From Rutidosis leptorrhynchoides (lineage: Eukaryota; Streptophyta; Magnoliopsida; Asterales; Asteraceae): DNA of 64,000 bases. Position 1 is the first letter of the stretch. Every line of letters starts with the position of its first letter. The notes beneath the pieces are model-generated. The model did no database searches. It was not told where the DNA came from and saw only the letters and a program-made list of their open reading frames with translations. The DNA lies in assembly GCF_046630445.1 (NCBI RefSeq), contig NC_092334.1, positions 105,223,501 to 105,287,500 of the forward strand, written 5' to 3'. This document shows positions 10,583 through 24,400 of this stretch, in pieces. The translations under genes and the position numbers were made by a program.

Positions 10583-13500
10583 TTAGTTAGCTGTGGTGTC
10601 GAAATTGTGATTAACTTCGTTGTCGACTTCCACCGGACCATGTATGTAATGTTTAACTCTGTGACCATTAACTTTAAATTCAATCCCATTTGAATTTATT
10701 AATTCTATCGTTCCGTATGGGAAAACTCTTTTGACTATGAATGGTCCAGACCATCTTGATTTCAATTTTCCAGGAAATAGCTTGAATCGTGAATTGAAAA
10801 GAAGAACTCTGTCTCCTTCTTTGAATTCTTTTGAACTTCTGATTCTTTTATCATGCCATTTCTTCGTTCTTTCTTTATAGATTAACGAATTTTCGTATGC
10901 TTCATGTCTTAATTCTTCTAATTCGTTTAGTTGACTTAATCGTAGACGTCCGGCTTCATGTAAATCAAGATTACATGTCTTCAAAGCCCAAAATGCTTTG
11001 TGTTCAATTTCTACTGGAAGATGACATGCTTTTCCATAAACAAGTCTAAAAGGTGTGGTTCCAATTGGAGTTTTGTAGGCTGTTCTAAAAGCCCAGAGTG
11101 CATCCTCCAATTTAATGGACCATTCCTTCGGATTTGATCCTACGGTTTTCTCTAGAATACGTTTTAAAGCTCGGTTGGTATTTTCAACTTGTCCACTTGT
11201 TTGTGGATGATATGCGGTGGAGATTTTATGAGTTACTCCATATCTTTTAAGAACTTTCTCAAGTTGATTATTACAGAAATGAGTACCCCGATCACTTATT
11301 AAAGCTTTCGGTGTTCCAAACCTTGCAAAAAGACGTTTTAAAAAGTTGACTACAACTCGTGCATCGTTAGTTGGGAGAGCTTGTGCTTCCGCCCATTTAG
11401 ATACATAATCAATGGCTACGAGTATATATAGATTATTATGAGATTTTGGAAATGGACCCATAAAGTCAATACCCCAAATGTCAAATACTTCACATACTTG
11501 GATGACATTTTGTGGCATTTCATCACGTTGACTTATTTTTCCGGCCCTTTGACATGCATCACAGGATTTGCAAAGAAGGTGTGCGTCTTTGTAAATTGTA
11601 GGCCAATAGAATCCAGCTTCATAAACTTTTCTTGCTGTTAGTTGAGGCCCATAATGCCCTCCTGTTGGTCCTGTGTGACAATGGTTTAAAATTTTACTAG
11701 CTTCATCTCCAAATACGCATCGGCGTATTATTCCATCGGGACAACTTTTAAACAGATGTGGATCTTCCCAGAAATAGTGTTTTATATCACTGAAGAATTT
11801 CTTTCGTCTTTGGTACGATAATCCTTTTTCAAGGAATCCACAAACTAAGTAGTTTGCATAGTCTGCAAACCATGGGATTTCTTTATAATCTATCTTCAAT
11901 AGATATTCATCAGGAAAGTTGTCTTTTATGGCCGATTCATTCAGAACTTCTAATTCGGGATTTTCAAGACGAGAAAGATGATCAGCGGCGAGATTTTCTG
12001 CTCCTCTTTTATCTCGGATTTCAATATCAAACTCTTGTAAGAGTAAGATCCAACGGATTAATCTTGGTTTAGCATCTTGTTTTGAAAATAGGTATCTAAG
12101 AGCAGAATGGTCGGTATAGACCACCGTTTTTGCTAGAACGAGATATGATCGAAATTTGTCAAAAGCAAAGACAATAGCAAGGAGTTCTTTTTCAGTAGTT
12201 GTATAGTTCGTTTGTGCTCCTTGTAATGTCTTGCTAGCATAATATATAGGTTGAAATCGTTTTTCAATCCTTTGTCCTAAAACGGCTCCCATTGCAAAAT
12301 CACTTGCATCGCACATTAGTTCAAATGGTAGATTCCAATTTGGTGTTATCATGATCGGTGCATTAGTGAGTTTTTCTTTAAGAATATTAAAAGATTTGAT
12401 ACACTCATCTGAAAAGATGAATGGCGCATCCTTTTCTAGGAGTTTATTCATAGGAGTGGCAATTTTAGAAAAATCTTTTATAAAACGTCGGTAAAAACCG
12501 GCATGCCCTAGAAAACTCCTAACTCCTCTAACATTGGTGGGATGTGGAAGTTTAGCAATTACATCTACTTTAGCTCTATCCACTTCAATTCCTTCTTTTG
12601 AAATTTTATGTCCAAGAACGATGCCTTCTTTAACCATGAAATGGCATTTCTCCCAATTAAGTACTAGATTTGATTTTTCGCATCTAATTAGCATTCGTTC
12701 CAGATTAACTAGACATGATTTAAATGTATCACCAAAGACTGAAAAGTCATCCATGAATACTTCCATGCATTCTTCTATCATGTCGTGAAAAATCGCCATC
12801 ATACACCTTTGAAAGGTTGCAGGGGCGTTGCAAAGTCCAAATGGCATTCTTTTGTAAGCAAAAGTACCATAAGGGCACGTGAATGTGGTTTTCTCTTGAT
12901 CTTCGGGTGCTATTGGAATTTGAAAATATCCGGAAAATCCATCTAGAAAACAATAGTAACTATTTCCGGCTAATCTTTCCAACATTTGATCTATGAAAGG
13001 TAAGGGAAAGTGATCTTTTCTGGTGGCGTCATTTAATTTTCTATAATCAATACATACACGCCATCCTGTTACAGTCCTAGTAGGAATAAGCTCATTTTTC
13101 TCATTTGTAATGACAGTCATGCCACCCTTCTTAGGCACGCATTGAACTGGGCTTACCCATGGACTATCAGAGATTGGATATATCAAACCTGCATCTAGCA
13201 GTTTAATAATCTCTTTCTTAACTACATCTTGCATATTAGGATTTAGTCTTCGTTGGCGTTGCACATACGTTTTATGACCTTCTTCCATAAGGATTTTATG
13301 TGTGCAATACGAAGGACTTATTCCTTTAATATCATGAATCTTCCATGCAATGGCTGGTTTATGAGCTTTCAACACAGAAATGAGTTGTGATTTCTCATTT
13401 TCAGTAAGAGAAGACGATATTATTACAGGTAATTCAGATTCACCATGTAAATAAGCGTATTCCAAATGGTTTGGAAGTGGCTTTAACTCTAATTTCGGAG

Positions 13501-16189
13501 GTTCTTCTATCGATGATTTATATCGATATCTGTCTTCTTCTTTTAGCATTTGAATTTCTTCTGTTGTTGGTTCATATCCATTAGCTATAAGTGTAGCTAA
13601 CATTTCAGCTTCATCAATTGGTTCATTACCTTCTCCTAAAGAACATTCTCCTGTTCCTTGTAATTCTGGAAATTCTTCTAATAATTCTGCATGTGCATCT
13701 ATAGTTTTAATATAATAACATGTATCATCTGCAGATTGTGGTTGTTGCATTGCTCTATCAACTGAAAAGGTAACACTCTCATCCTCTATACTTAGGGTCA
13801 GTTTCTTACCGAACACGTCTATCATTGCTTTAGCCGTGTTTAAGAATGGTCTTCCTAATATGAGAGGAACTTGAGAATCTTCTTCCATGTCCAAAACAAC
13901 AAAATCTACTGGAAATACTAAAGTACCAACTTTAACTAGCATGTTCTCCATTATCCCTCTAGGATATTTTATTGATCTATCGGCTAGTTGTATGCTTATT
14001 CTGGTTGGTTTCAATTCTCCAAGGTCTAGTTTAGCGTATAGTGAATATGGCATTAGATTTATACTAGCACCTAAGTCTGCCAATGCTTCTATTGAACTAA
14101 GACTACCCAGAAAACATGGAATTGTGAAACTTCCTGGATCAGATAATTTTTCTGGTATCTTATTCAACAGCACTGCTGAACAATTAGCATTCATAGTAAC
14201 AGCCGAGAGTTCTTCCATTTTCTTTCTATTCGTGATTAGATCTTTCAGGAATTTAGCATATCTAGGCATTCCTGAAATCACGTCAATGAAAGGAAGGTTT
14301 ACATTTATCTGTTTAAACATATCCAAGAATTTGGATTGCTCGGCTTCAAGTTTTTCCTTCTTCATTTTACTCGGATAAGGAAGTGGTGGTTGGTATGGTT
14401 TAACATAAGGTTTATCCTTAACTGTGTTATCTTCATTAACCTTTTCAACTACCGGTTCTTTTTCCTTATCTTGATCAGGTTGTGGTTCTTGTGGAGTAGG
14501 AATAGTTTCATCAGAAGTTACAGGTATTTCTGGTGGTTTAAGTGTTGTACCACTTCTTGTGGTAATAGCTTTAGCTGTTTCATTCCGGGGGTTAGCATTT
14601 GTATCGCTAGGTAAACTTCCCGGTTTTCTTTCACCTATTAACCTTGCTAGGTTACTTACTTCTTGTTCCAGATTTTGAATAGAAGCTTGTTGATTTCTAA
14701 ATGCTTGAGCATTTTGTTCATTGGTTTGTTTTTGAGATGTGAAAAACTGCGTTTGAGTTTTAACTAGCTTCGTCATCATATCTTCTAAATTCGGCTTTTT
14801 ATCATCGGTTTGTTGTGGTGGTTTGTTTTGAAAATTAGGTCTTTGCTGATTATAAGTATTATTGGATACTTGTTGATTGCTAGGACCTTGTTGGTTGTTG
14901 TATGGAATATTTCGGTTATAATTCTGGTTTTGATTGTAAATCGGTCTTGGCGGTTGATAATTATTCTGATAATTATTTCCAGGCCTTTGGTTTATGTATG
15001 AAATATTCTCTCTTTGTTCCATTGTTAATTCAATACTGAGACAATCTTTTGTCAAATGTGGTCCTCCACACTGCTCACAACTAATTCGTATTGCATGAAT
15101 ATCTTTAGTCATCTTTTCCATTCGTCTCTCGAAAGCATCTATCTTTGCGGAAATGGAATCTAAGTCATGGCTAGAATCGGCTCTAGCTGCTTTAGATGAT
15201 CTAATGATGTCTTTTTCTTGGTGCCACTCATGTGAGTGGGAAGCAGTATTATCAATAATTTTGTAAGCATCAGTTTCGGTTTTCTTCATAATAGAACCAC
15301 CAGCTGCTATATCTATATCTTTCCTTGTAGTGATGTCGCATCCTTGGTAGAATATTTGTACTATTTGACAGGTGTCTAAACCATGTTGCGGACATCCTCT
15401 TAACAACTTTCCATATCTTGTCCACGCCTCATATAGAGTTTCATTTGGCTTCTGTGTGAACGTAACAATTTCTGCTTGAAGTCTTACGGCTTTAGATGCA
15501 GGAAAGAATTGTTTAAGAAATTTGTCAATTAAAACGTCCCATGTATCAATCGCCCCTTCAGGTAACGATTCCAACCAATCTTTGGCTTCTCCCTTTAAAG
15601 TCCAGGGAAATAACATGAGATATATCTGTTCATCCTCCACTTCTCGTATTTTAAATAGTGTGCAGATCCTATTAAAGGTACGTAGATGTTCATTTGGATC
15701 TTCCTTCGGCGCACCACTAAATTGGCATTGATTAGTCACCATGTGTAGAATTTGTCCTTTGATTTCATAATCTGGTGCATTAATGTCTGGATGAGTAATT
15801 GCGTGACCTTGGCCAGTGCGTTTAGCTCTCATTCGGTCTTCCATACTTAAAGGTTCCAGATTCTCCATAATTGAATTTGTTGAATCGGTATCACTAGATG
15901 CTTCTGATTTAATAGTTCGTTCCTCAACAATCTCTGTTTGAATGATTGGTGGTTCCGGAGGAAAGTTTAATGGTTCAGGATCTACGAACCGTTCCTGAAT
16001 ATTCTCTGGATTCTCAATTGTGAGGTTGGGTTCAAAAAATGGATTATCGGAAATTTGAACTGAAGTACTTGGTCGACTGGATGACGATTCTAAAGAAAAA
16101 TCAACGGCGGTTATATTTATTAAACGATGTCTTGATCGAGTTACAGGTGGTGAACGTACAAAAGGTGATGAACGTCTTGCTCGGTGCAT
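10583..16189 (-). CDS. gag-pol polyprotein of the young Athila element
   Basis: One 1868-codon open frame. Approximate order by residue: gag domain 160-275; CCHC-like knuckle [13 protein letters not shown] near 368; Asn/Gln/Pro-rich linker 395-480; protease with [11 protein letters not shown] near 703; reverse transcriptase 985-1210 with FMDDFSVFG near 1145; RNase H starting at [13 protein letters not shown] near 1292 with TDHSALRYL; integrase with the HHCC zinc module (NHCHTG..GGHYGP....CKSCDACQR) near 1500-1550 and the DDE core from IDFMGPFP near 1570. In the family it makes particle proteins, copies RNA to DNA and integrates it. No chromodomain is visible, which fits Athila rather than chromoviruses. 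The frame looks whole. Confidence 0.95.
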   Translation of the reverse strand: MHRARRSSPFVRSPPVTRSRHRLINITAVDFSLESSSSRPSTSVQISDNPFFEPNLTIENPENIQERFVDPEPLNFPPEPPIIQTEIVEERTIKSEASSDTDSTNSIMENLEPLSMEDRMRAKRTGQGHAITHPDINAPDYEIKGQILHMVTNQCQFSGAPKEDPNEHLRTFNRICTLFKIREVEDEQIYLMLFPWTLKGEAKDWLESLPEGAIDTWDVLIDKFLKQFFPASKAVRLQAEIVTFTQKPNETLYEAWTRYGKLLRGCPQHGLDTCQIVQIFYQGCDITTRKDIDIAAGGSIMKKTETDAYKIIDNTASHSHEWHQEKDIIRSSKAARADSSHDLDSISAKIDAFERRMEKMTKDIHAIRISCEQCGGPHLTKDCLSIELTMEQRENISYINQRPGNNYQNNYQPPRPIYNQNQNYNRNIPYNNQQGPSNQQVSNNTYNQQRPNFQNKPPQQTDDKKPNLEDMMTKLVKTQTQFFTSQKQTNEQNAQAFRNQQASIQNLEQEVSNLARLIGERKPGSLPSDTNANPRNETAKAITTRSGTTLKPPEIPVTSDETIPTPQEPQPDQDKEKEPVVEKVNEDNTVKDKPYVKPYQPPLPYPSKMKKEKLEAEQSKFLDMFKQINVNLPFIDVISGMPRYAKFLKDLITNRKKMEELSAVTMNANCSAVLLNKIPEKLSDPGSFTIPCFLGSLSSIEALADLGASINLMPYSLYAKLDLGELKPTRISIQLADRSIKYPRGIMENMLVKVGTLVFPVDFVVLDMEEDSQVPLILGRPFLNTAKAMIDVFGKKLTLSIEDESVTFSVDRAMQQPQSADDTCYYIKTIDAHAELLEEFPELQGTGECSLGEGNEPIDEAEMLATLIANGYEPTTEEIQMLKEEDRYRYKSSIEEPPKLELKPLPNHLEYAYLHGESELPVIISSSLTENEKSQLISVLKAHKPAIAWKIHDIKGISPSYCTHKILMEEGHKTYVQRQRRLNPNMQDVVKKEIIKLLDAGLIYPISDSPWVSPVQCVPKKGGMTVITNEKNELIPTRTVTGWRVCIDYRKLNDATRKDHFPLPFIDQMLERLAGNSYYCFLDGFSGYFQIPIAPEDQEKTTFTCPYGTFAYKRMPFGLCNAPATFQRCMMAIFHDMIEECMEVFMDDFSVFGDTFKSCLVNLERMLIRCEKSNLVLNWEKCHFMVKEGIVLGHKISKEGIEVDRAKVDVIAKLPHPTNVRGVRSFLGHAGFYRRFIKDFSKIATPMNKLLEKDAPFIFSDECIKSFNILKEKLTNAPIMITPNWNLPFELMCDASDFAMGAVLGQRIEKRFQPIYYASKTLQGAQTNYTTTEKELLAIVFAFDKFRSYLVLAKTVVYTDHSALRYLFSKQDAKPRLIRWILLLQEFDIEIRDKRGAENLAADHLSRLENPELEVLNESAIKDNFPDEYLLKIDYKEIPWFADYANYLVCGFLEKGLSYQRRKKFFSDIKHYFWEDPHLFKSCPDGIIRRCVFGDEASKILNHCHTGPTGGHYGPQLTARKVYEAGFYWPTIYKDAHLLCKSCDACQRAGKISQRDEMPQNVIQVCEVFDIWGIDFMGPFPKSHNNLYILVAIDYVSKWAEAQALPTNDARVVVNFLKRLFARFGTPKALISDRGTHFCNNQLEKVLKRYGVTHKISTAYHPQTSGQVENTNRALKRILEKTVGSNPKEWSIKLEDALWAFRTAYKTPIGTTPFRLVYGKACHLPVEIEHKAFWALKTCNLDLHEAGRLRLSQLNELEELRHEAYENSLIYKERTKKWHDKRIRSSKEFKEGDRVLLFNSRFKLFPGKLKSRWSGPFIVKRVFPYGTIELINSNGIEFKVNGHRVKHYIHGPVEVDNEVNHNFDTTAN

Positions 16190-17610
16190 TCACAGAATAT
16201 CCTATTAGTTTTTAAAAGGAAAGAAAAATTATAATAAGTTATCCAATCAATAGACTTTTCTGATTTTGCCCACGTTTCGAATAGCCAAAAGATGCAGCAG
16301 AGGGGCAGGATTCGTTTGGTCTCAATATAATTGAGGACTGTTTGGCTCCAATAACCCGGTCCACGTACAAATCCAACTATTACTACGAACCAGAAAATTT
16401 TGATGTCTATCAATTTAACTACTCAAAATAAATTTTCGTAATTTTAAGAAATTTAGATAAGAAGTAGAATAAAATTCTAAGTCCTAAAAACTAGAATGGC
16501 GAGAAATAAGAGAGAAAAAGAGTTCGTCGCAAAAGGTCGAAAAAGAAAAATGGTTGAAAAATAAAAGGTGACGGAAAAATAAAAGAAACTTATAAAAACT
16601 TAAAAATACTTAACTAATTTAACCTTATTACTACAACTAACTTAAAATTATAATCGCAAATTGAAATTACTAATTGGAATGATAATTGGTACATAGTAAA
16701 AGGTCTCTAAAAATATTAAAGCTTACAGGAAAAACTAAATCCCAAATGGAAATAACTTAAAAAGAAACTAAAACTTAAAAAGGCGTCGCAAAATTCTAAA
16801 GCACCTAAATCTTAGTCTAAAGAAAAAGCACTTAAGGAATTCTACGGCAAAGCCTAAAAATCTAGGAGTAAAAATAACTATAGCAAAAACTAAGTTTAAA
16901 ATTAAATATGAGCTAAAAAATACAAATATTACGCTACAACGATTAAAAAGGTACAAAATATAAAAATATACAAAAAGTTGTAAAAAGTACAATTTTTATA
17001 AAAATATTATTTTTATATTATTTATTTAATAAAACTACAACTTTTACAATTTAATAAAACTAATTAAAACTAAATACATAAATAAAAAGTAAAAGTAAAA
17101 TTAAAACTAATAATAATAATAATAATAATTAGGTTTTAATAATAATAATAATTAAAAATAACCCGTAATCAATGCTTGATTAGGGTTTTTGTCCGTGTGT
17201 CAGAAACCCTCCGCGAGTCGCGGCAATTAAAGAAGCAAACCCCGCGAGTCGCGGGGTTCAGGAATTCAGTTGACAGCTTTGTGTTTTTACGCGTTTTCTT
17301 TATTTTTTTTTTTTTTTTTTATTTTATGTTTTCTATTTTTTTTTTTTAAATAAAAGATATTAAAATAAAACTTATATTTTTAAAAATAGAAATAAAGAAA
17401 CTTATAAAACTTAAATATTTAACAAAATCCTAAAAATACTTATATTTTTGTTTTTTCTTTTTTTTTTTTTATATTTTTGAATAATTAAAACGTATTTTTA
17501 CAAAAGCGAATTTTAATAAAAGTAAACTAAAAAAAAATCTTTTTTTTTTATATTAGCGTTGCGCTTCCGGCTTTTAAGATAGTTCCCCGGCAGCGGCGCC
17601 AAAAATAACT
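16190..17610 (-). other. 5' leader and primer-binding site of the young Athila element
   Basis: Untranslated leader of about 1.4 kb. The primer site is at 17583-17601 (minus strand TGGCGCCGCTGCCGGGGAA), close to the 5' LTR. It holds a palindrome pair at 17211-17256 and long T/A tracts at 17300-17560. Short ORFs in it look accidental. Confidence 0.8.
17211..17256 (-). promoter_or_regulatory. palindrome pair in the gag leader of the young Athila element
   Basis: CCGCGAGTCGCGG (17211-17223) and CCCGCGAGTCGCGGGG (17241-17256), 17 bp apart, are the same boxes as in the LTR promoter and near the envelope-position ORF. Each has six-base arms around a single central base. As RNA they would form stable hairpins in the gag leader, so packaging or translation control is an alternative to DNA binding. 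Confidence 0.5.
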
Positions 17611-19589
17611 TGATGTGGAGCGAGGTGTATATAAAATAGTTATTATTTTACTAGGAAAATACTATTAAATACGATACAATTTTACACAAGATATTTATTT
17701 ATTTATAGAATGGATATACTTAAACCTTGCTACAACACTTATAGGTAGTGTACCTAATCGTACAGTAGTGTAGTTTTTAGTAAGTCCGGTTCGTTCCACA
17801 GGGAAATCTTTAAACAAAGCTCAACGCTATATTAGTTTACTTTTATAAAAATACAAATATATATATAAGTAATATTATTATTATAAGGGGGGGTTTTTAC
17901 CGTTTAATGACCGGTTTGTCGATTTTAAGACTTTAGTCGCAGTTAAAACCTAATGTAAAATATAAAATAAATACAAGACTTAAATTAAAGCGTAAAGTAA
18001 ATAACGATAATGAAATTGCGAATAATAAAAGTGCGATAAAATAAACTTGCGATAATTAAAAAGTACGATAATTAAAAGTGCGATAAAATAAAATAAATAA
18101 AAGTGCGATAATTAGAAGTGCAATTAAATATAAAATAAAGGAAATTAAATATGAAATAAAAGAATTATGCTTATTTAAACTTCCGTAATCATGATGTTTG
18201 ACGTGTTGATTTTAGTTTTATGCCCATGGGTTAATTGTCCTTTGTCCTGGATTATTCAATATGTCCGTCTGGTTTTTGTCCATAACAGTCCATCAGTCAT
18301 AAATATAAATTGCAAGTGTCCTTGTCAAATTATTATTATACCCGAAGTTAAATATTCCAACTAATTGGGGATTCGAATTGTAACAAGGTTTTAATACTTT
18401 GTTTAATGAATACACCAGGTTATCGACTGCGTGTAAACCAAGGTTTTACCACTTTGTTAACAATTACACCAATTACCCTTGAATGTAATTTCACCCCTGT
18501 TTTAATTATTCTAGTGGCTATTAATCCATTCCCGTGTCCGGTTAAATGAACGATTATTCGTACAAATAAATACCCCGCCCATCGTGTCCGATCGAGTGTA
18601 TATGGTAATTTATAGGGACGCCCAATTGTAAATCTTTATATTAACATTAACAAACTTTCATTTAGTTAAACAAATATAAAGCCCATTAATAGCCCATAGT
18701 CTAGTTTCCACAAGTGTCGTTCTTTTGTCCAAACCCCAATTATGGTACAAAGTCCAATTACCCAATTTTAGTAATTAGCCCAACATCATGATTACTTCGT
18801 TTTAAATAAGCATAATAATAACTTAGCTACGAGACATTAATGTAAAAAGGTTGAACATAACTTACAATGATTAAAAATAGCGTAGCGTTACACGGACAGA
18901 ATTTCGACTTACACCCTTACAACATTCGCTAACATACCCTTATTATTAGAATTATAATTAAAATTAAAATATAAATTATAAATATAAATATATTTACGTA
19001 TGAAGAGGAAGAAAAAAAGATGATGAAATTTGATCAGAATTCGGTTGGCTTTATAGCCAGAGTTGAAAATTGGGGCTCCGCGACTCGCGGCAAAATGCCC
19101 TTAAAACTCCGCGAGTCGCGGAGATATATTTACAGCTCACACCCTTAGAGTTTCTTGCTGCCGACGGTTTTTAATATATATATAATATATATATAATTAA
19201 TATAATTAATTATATATTATATTATATTTATATACATAGTTAACTTGTAATTTTTAGTCCGTTGCGTCGAGCGTTAAGAGTTAACTCTGGTCCCGGTTCC
19301 GGATTTTCGAACGTCCTCGCGTACAATTTAATATCTTGTACTTTGCGTTTTGAATCTTGTACTCTTGTGATTTCGAGACGTTTCTTATCAATAATTGGAA
19401 CCTTTTTGATTGTCTTTTGTTCTTTTGAGCTTTTTGGTCGTTTGCGTCTTCAAATCGTCGAATCTGTCTTTTGTCTTCACCTTTTATTATTTAAACGAAT
19501 ATCACTTGTAAATAGAATAATTGCAACTAAAAGCTTTTCTTTCTTGAGGAATAATGCTATGAAATATATGTTCGTTTTTAGCATTATCA
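17611..19589 (-). repeat. 5' LTR of the young Athila element
   Basis: About 1979 bp, begins TGATGTGGAGCG and ends ..GCATTATCA; near-identical to 2725-4692 apart from about four substitutions and an extra (AT)n stretch near 19180. It carries the promoter: palindromes at 19076-19090 and 19107-19123 and the TATA box at 19047-19058 on the minus strand. Confidence 0.92.
19047..19123 (-). promoter_or_regulatory. 5' LTR promoter of the young Athila element
   Basis: Minus-strand order: CTCCGCGAGTCGCGGAG, 16-bp spacer, CCGCGAGTCGCGGAG, about 17 bp, GGCTATAAAGCC. This is the promoter that would drive the genomic RNA of the element. A start site about 30 bp downstream (near 19015) is inferred. Confidence 0.6.
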
Positions 19590-19594
19590 GCAGT
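19590..19594. repeat. target-site duplication GCAGT (right)
   Basis: Second copy of the 5-bp duplication flanking the young Athila element; partner of 2720-2724. Confidence 0.9.
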
Positions 19595-19690
19595 GTACCT
19601 AATCGTAGAGTAGTGTAGTTTTTAGCAAGTCCGGTTCGTTCCACAGGGAGACGGCTTATTGCGTACACTATATTTTTAAACAATTATATT

Positions 19691-19744
<54 letters not shown>

Positions 19745-21414
19745 TAATATAGTAGTATTATTATTATTATAAAAAGGGTGTTTTACCGTTTAATGACCGG
19801 TTTGTCGATTTTATATTTTAAGCGTAAAGATAAATGACGATAATATAAATGACAGAATTTAAATTGCGATAAAGTAAATTGCAGTAGTTAAAATGACAGT
19901 AAATAAAGGTACGATGAAATATGAAATAAAAGTATTATGCTTATTTAAACTTCCGTAATCATGATGTTGATGTTTTGATTTTAATTTATTTATCTTGGTT
20001 AATTGTCCTTTGTCCTGGATTTATTTGATACCTATCTGGTTTTTGTCCATAATAGTCCATCGGTCATAATTATAAAATGCTAGTCAAATTAACCTTATTC
20101 TCAAAGTCAAATATTCCAACTAATTAGGGATTCGAACTGTAACAAGGTTTTAATACTTTGTTTAATGATTACACCAGGTTATCGACTGCGTATAATCCAA
20201 GGTTTTAATACTTTGTTAACAATTACACAATTACCCTTGTATGTAATCCACCACTATTTTAATAAGATATGAACATTAATTTACCTACTTGATCAGTTTG
20301 AATAATCAATTACCCAACCCGAATAATTAATTAAATGATCGTAAAAGATGTCGTATAAACGTCACTAAATAGGACATGCATAATCATTTAATAATTATTA
20401 GATTATCTAATTTGAAGATAGGTTCGACAGATTCCAATGAGTTGTCATTCGATTAGACAATACCCCCATCTATTAATAATTCATAGTCCAATGTCCACAA
20501 GTGTCGGTCTTTTATCCAAACCCGAATTATGGTACACAATCCAATAACCCCGTCTTTAATATTTAGTCTAACATCACGATTACTTCGGCTTAAATAAGCA
20601 TAATAATAACTTAGTTACGAGACATTAATTTAAAAAGGAAGAACATAGCTTACAGTGGTGATTAATCGCGTAGCGTTACACGGACAGAGTTCCGACTTTA
20701 AAACCCGTAAAATATTTCTTACAATAACCCAATTATTATTAATCTTATATTAAACTTAATATTATAAATATAAATATAAATATAACATACAGAAAGAAAG
20801 AGAGAAAATAAGTGTGAAGAGGTGTCTTTCATTCGGCAGAAATCGTTGCCTTTTATAGCACTTGGCCAACTTTTCAGGGCCATGCGATCGCATGGCCTTG
20901 ATGCCTTGTTACCATGCGATCGCATGGCAGGCAACTCCAGCTCACATTGCAATTAAAACATGGGCGGCTGCTGAATTATTATAATATATAATATAATATA
21001 TAATTATATATATATTATATTATATTCTTGTGCATAGTAAACTTGTAATTTTAGGTCCGTTGTCTCGTGCGTTGATGCTCGGTTCCGGATTTTTGAACGT
21101 CCTTTCGTATGCGTAGATATCTTGTACTTTGCGTTTTGCAATTTGTAATTTGCACAAAAAAATATTTTCCTTAACTCCCAAAATCCGCGCAAGTCTTTAA
21201 ATCACTTTTAGTAGCACTTTTGAGTGCACTATGGCTTTAGTTGCACTTTTCAGGCTTTAGTGGCACTTTTTCTTCAATTCTCTAATCTTCGTGCTTCGTC
21301 TTCATATTTATTTATTTAAATGATTACAACTTAAAAATAGAATAATTACAACTAAAAACTTTACATATTGGGATGATATTGCGACTAAATATATGTTCAT
21401 TTGGAGCACTATCA
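19595..21414 (-). repeat. LTR shared by elements A and B, main piece
   Basis: Continues the LTR interrupted at 2724 and ends ..GGAGCACTATCA at 21414 (minus strand TGATAGTGCTCC). Together the pieces make about 1.95 kb, as in the young element. It is bordered by a primer site on one side (A) and by a 3' internal region on the other (B), so it is the 5' LTR of A and the 3' LTR of B at once. A (TG)n(TA)n microsatellite lies at 19690-19742, and a palindrome pair with TATA box at 20849-20927. Confidence 0.88.
20849..20927 (-). promoter_or_regulatory. A/B LTR promoter: CATGCGATCGCATG pair and TATA box
   Basis: Perfect 16-bp palindrome at 20912-20927 and perfect 18-bp palindrome at 20879-20896 on either side of a 15-bp spacer. 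About 20 bp later on the minus strand comes GCTATAAAAGG (20849-20859), then a pyrimidine-rich leader (CTCTTCACACTTATTTTCTC). The layout equals that of the young Athila LTR but with a different palindrome sequence. Confidence 0.65.
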
Positions 21415-24400
21415 AATATCCCCACACTTAAACGTTGCTTGTCCGCAAGCAATACAGAACTTGAAATTAAATCACACTTCACTCGAATCACTTTTTTATT
21501 CTCACACTTTATACATCAGTGATTTTGATACGGCGGTATAAACAATGATAGTAACATTGTGGTTTACAGTCCCACATGACTATGAAAATTTAGATCCTTT
21601 AAGGAAATTGGATCTTTATGAAAACATTTTATCTTTTGAAAATTCATTCTAGCTTTTACCCTAGATAAGTTTTCCGGAATAACCCTTCACCGGTGTTTGC
21701 AAAATATTTTTGTGGGTTGCGTGGGATTCAGATTTGAAAATTTTAGTTCAAAACTTTCGGTTTTGTATCACCCACTTGCTAACCTTGTATTAGGAAAGCA
21801 ACACGTCCAGTATACTTGTCCCGTATATTACCTTTCGGTAAACTACCATCCGGTTGCAAAGGAAAGCGATGAACAAGCAACTGTTAAGGCAATGTCTAAT
21901 GACATGCAGATGTTCATGGTCCACAACGTGTCGGATGCATTTACTATCCTTTGTAGGAGAAATAGTAAAGATCACCCTATAATTTTTCGGTCTGGCACAA
22001 GGTCTTGTATTCGACCATGCTATGCAACCACCGTTCTTACGGTTGACACCCGATTTGGTTCAGGTGACCTAACGAATTCTGATGAATTCTCAGGATTTTA
22101 CGTTCAATGGTAATGAACGCATTGAAAATTGGTTTTCAAAAAACAAATCGGTTTTTTTTTTATCAAAATAATTTCTCGTTCAAGCTCGAGTTTAGATATC
22201 ATCGAATTTTATGAGTTTGTAATTCTCAATCTTTAAGGTCAATCTCAAGGATTGAGTAATATCAGGCTTAAAAGCTGATTTTTAATCTTTTAAGGAGATT
22301 ATCCTTTCTGGGGGTCTGGTTCATTAGTCTTATCAAGCTAATTTGCACGGCGCCTTCCCCATTTTACGAGATAGATCTTCTCATGGATAGGATAAGTCTG
22401 ACCACTTGGCGACCCTGTTTGATGCTGAGGTCCGTGGATTTCCTACTGATTTTAGAGATGACTTTTCTAGATTTTTCGTCAACCTACAGCTGGTCTGGAC
22501 GACAACTTCCTGACCTAAATCAAGAAGCGCGTGTCTTTTTCGAAAGACTTTACTTCCTTTTAATGATGGAATTGATTCATCATGTAGATTCATCTATTCT
22601 TTCAAAGGTATTACAATAAATCGTGTAAAACTGATTAGTTTAGTCCAAAGCAAAAGTACCTGCAATAATCTGTACCAAATATGTGATATGTGTTTTAAAG
22701 AACTTGGTAAATTCTTCTCACACTTAGCTTTTATTTATTCTTTTCTTTGCCTTTTTATTCTCTTCTATTCCATTTTAAACGAATTCAAGAGTTTTGGGTT
22801 TTTTCTCCATTTATGTTCTCTCCGAGGTAACAATAATTTTGGTATTAACACCTAGTTTTATCGTTTATAAATATGTATAAACATAATTTTGAATTCATTT
22901 AATTGAAATTTTTTCAAAATTTCACAAAATTTGGCAATTAAACTAAGTGTAAACCCGAGAGAATTTATAACCCTTCCCCACACTTGAGATCATGCAATGC
23001 CCTCATTTGCATGAAATCGGACTATAATTATAAATTCATGAGGGTGATTAGTGTAGAAAAGTGAATAAAAATACTGAGTTTGCAAACATATTATTTTATA
23101 TCACATTTGATATTTTGCGTTTTATCGTCAAAATTAGTAGCTTTTGCTGAATTTAATGTCAGTCTTTGAAAGTGCGCTGTTTTACCCTGTTTTGTACATA
23201 AGATAAACTACAAACATACATAATATTTTTATTATATATATATTTTTTATAAAACCTTTATTTATTAAAATAATTTAAATGAATAATTTTTTAAAATTTT
23301 GTTTCCTTTTACTTTAGGTAGTTTCGGTATGTTTATCTAGTCCGTCCCTCGACAAAATTTAAAATTTGTCATTTTTAAAGTGATTGTTTTAAAAGCAAAG
23401 ATTTTTGGGGTTTTTTTTTATTTTTTTTATACTTTAGATCAATAAAATTAAAAATAATGATAACAAAATTTTTCGCCCCGCCCTCGGGTAAAGCAATTTC
23501 GATTCCATGATCTAGTCTTTAACTTTTGATGAATTTTAGAAATCATTTTTTTAAACTTAATGAAATAAAGTAAATTTTGTTTTTAAATTCACACAAAACT
23601 TAAATTTAAAAAGCGTATTAACTTCATACAAAACCTACAAAACAAAAATTCAGAATGGGGGAAGAAAACTAGTTTTTTAGTGTCTGCTAGTGGAAAAGAC
23701 CAATCGGATTCCATTCTCGGAACTACACGAGAACAGAATAACTAACTCTAGACAGCATTTTCTTTTTAGAACATTTGAATCTCCCCACACTTCGGTAGCT
23801 GTGGTGTCGAAATTGTGATTAACTTCATCGTCAATTTCTTTTGGACCATAATCAACATGCATATCTGTGACTTTTGCTTTAAGCCATTGGTCGGATTCCT
23901 GTGTAATATCTATAAATTCAACTAGTTTCGCCTTTTCTTTAGACGACAGATTGGATACTAACCGGTTACATAACTTAAAGTTCTCCTTGGTTCTAGCATC
24001 GCGAATCCATTTAATAAGTTTCTTCATTGAACTGTTAATAAGGGGATCATTTAATTTCGTATCAACAACGGGGTTCTTTGTTATCAGGTCAACATTAGGT
24101 TTTACTTCATCTTCCCCACACTTAGGCGTTTTATTATTGTTAAGCACTACCGTTGGAGTTGGTAAAACAATATGGTTCTTACCAATCGTTTTTGTTGGTT
24201 CAACGATTTTGGTTGGTGGAGATTTAGTCTTTCGACAAACAAAGGTGACCGATTTGTCACCATCACTAAGTGTCATTCTACCCTCTCTTACATCAAATAA
24301 CGCCCTGGTGGATGCTAAGAATGGTCGACCTAAAATTAGAGGAACGTTTGAGTCCTCTTTTATGTCAATGACAATAAATTCGACTAGAAAGGTTAAATTA

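Larger units (their letters stand above)
2725..19589 (-). mobile_element. Young Athila-type Ty3/gypsy retrotransposon, looks whole (16.9 kb)
   Basis: Minus-strand element with 3' LTR 2725-4692, 3' region, envelope-position ORF (6774-8126), zinc-knuckle ORF (9994-10410), gag-pol (10583-16189), leader, primer site and 5' LTR 17611-19589, flanked by GCAGT duplications. By eye the two LTRs differ by about four substitutions and one (TA)n length change over 1.97 kb (about 0.2%), so insertion is very recent, of the order of 0.1 million years at commonly used plant LTR rates (inference). It looks whole: both LTRs, primer site and a long open gag-pol are present. The order protease-RT-RNase H-integrase and the [17 protein letters not shown] and PLILGRPFL stretches are typical of Athila. 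Confidence 0.93.

Noticed and set aside
13887-14378. 163-codon ORF on the + strand opposite gag-pol
   Set aside because: It mirrors the protease region of the minus-strand polyprotein and has no domain of its own.
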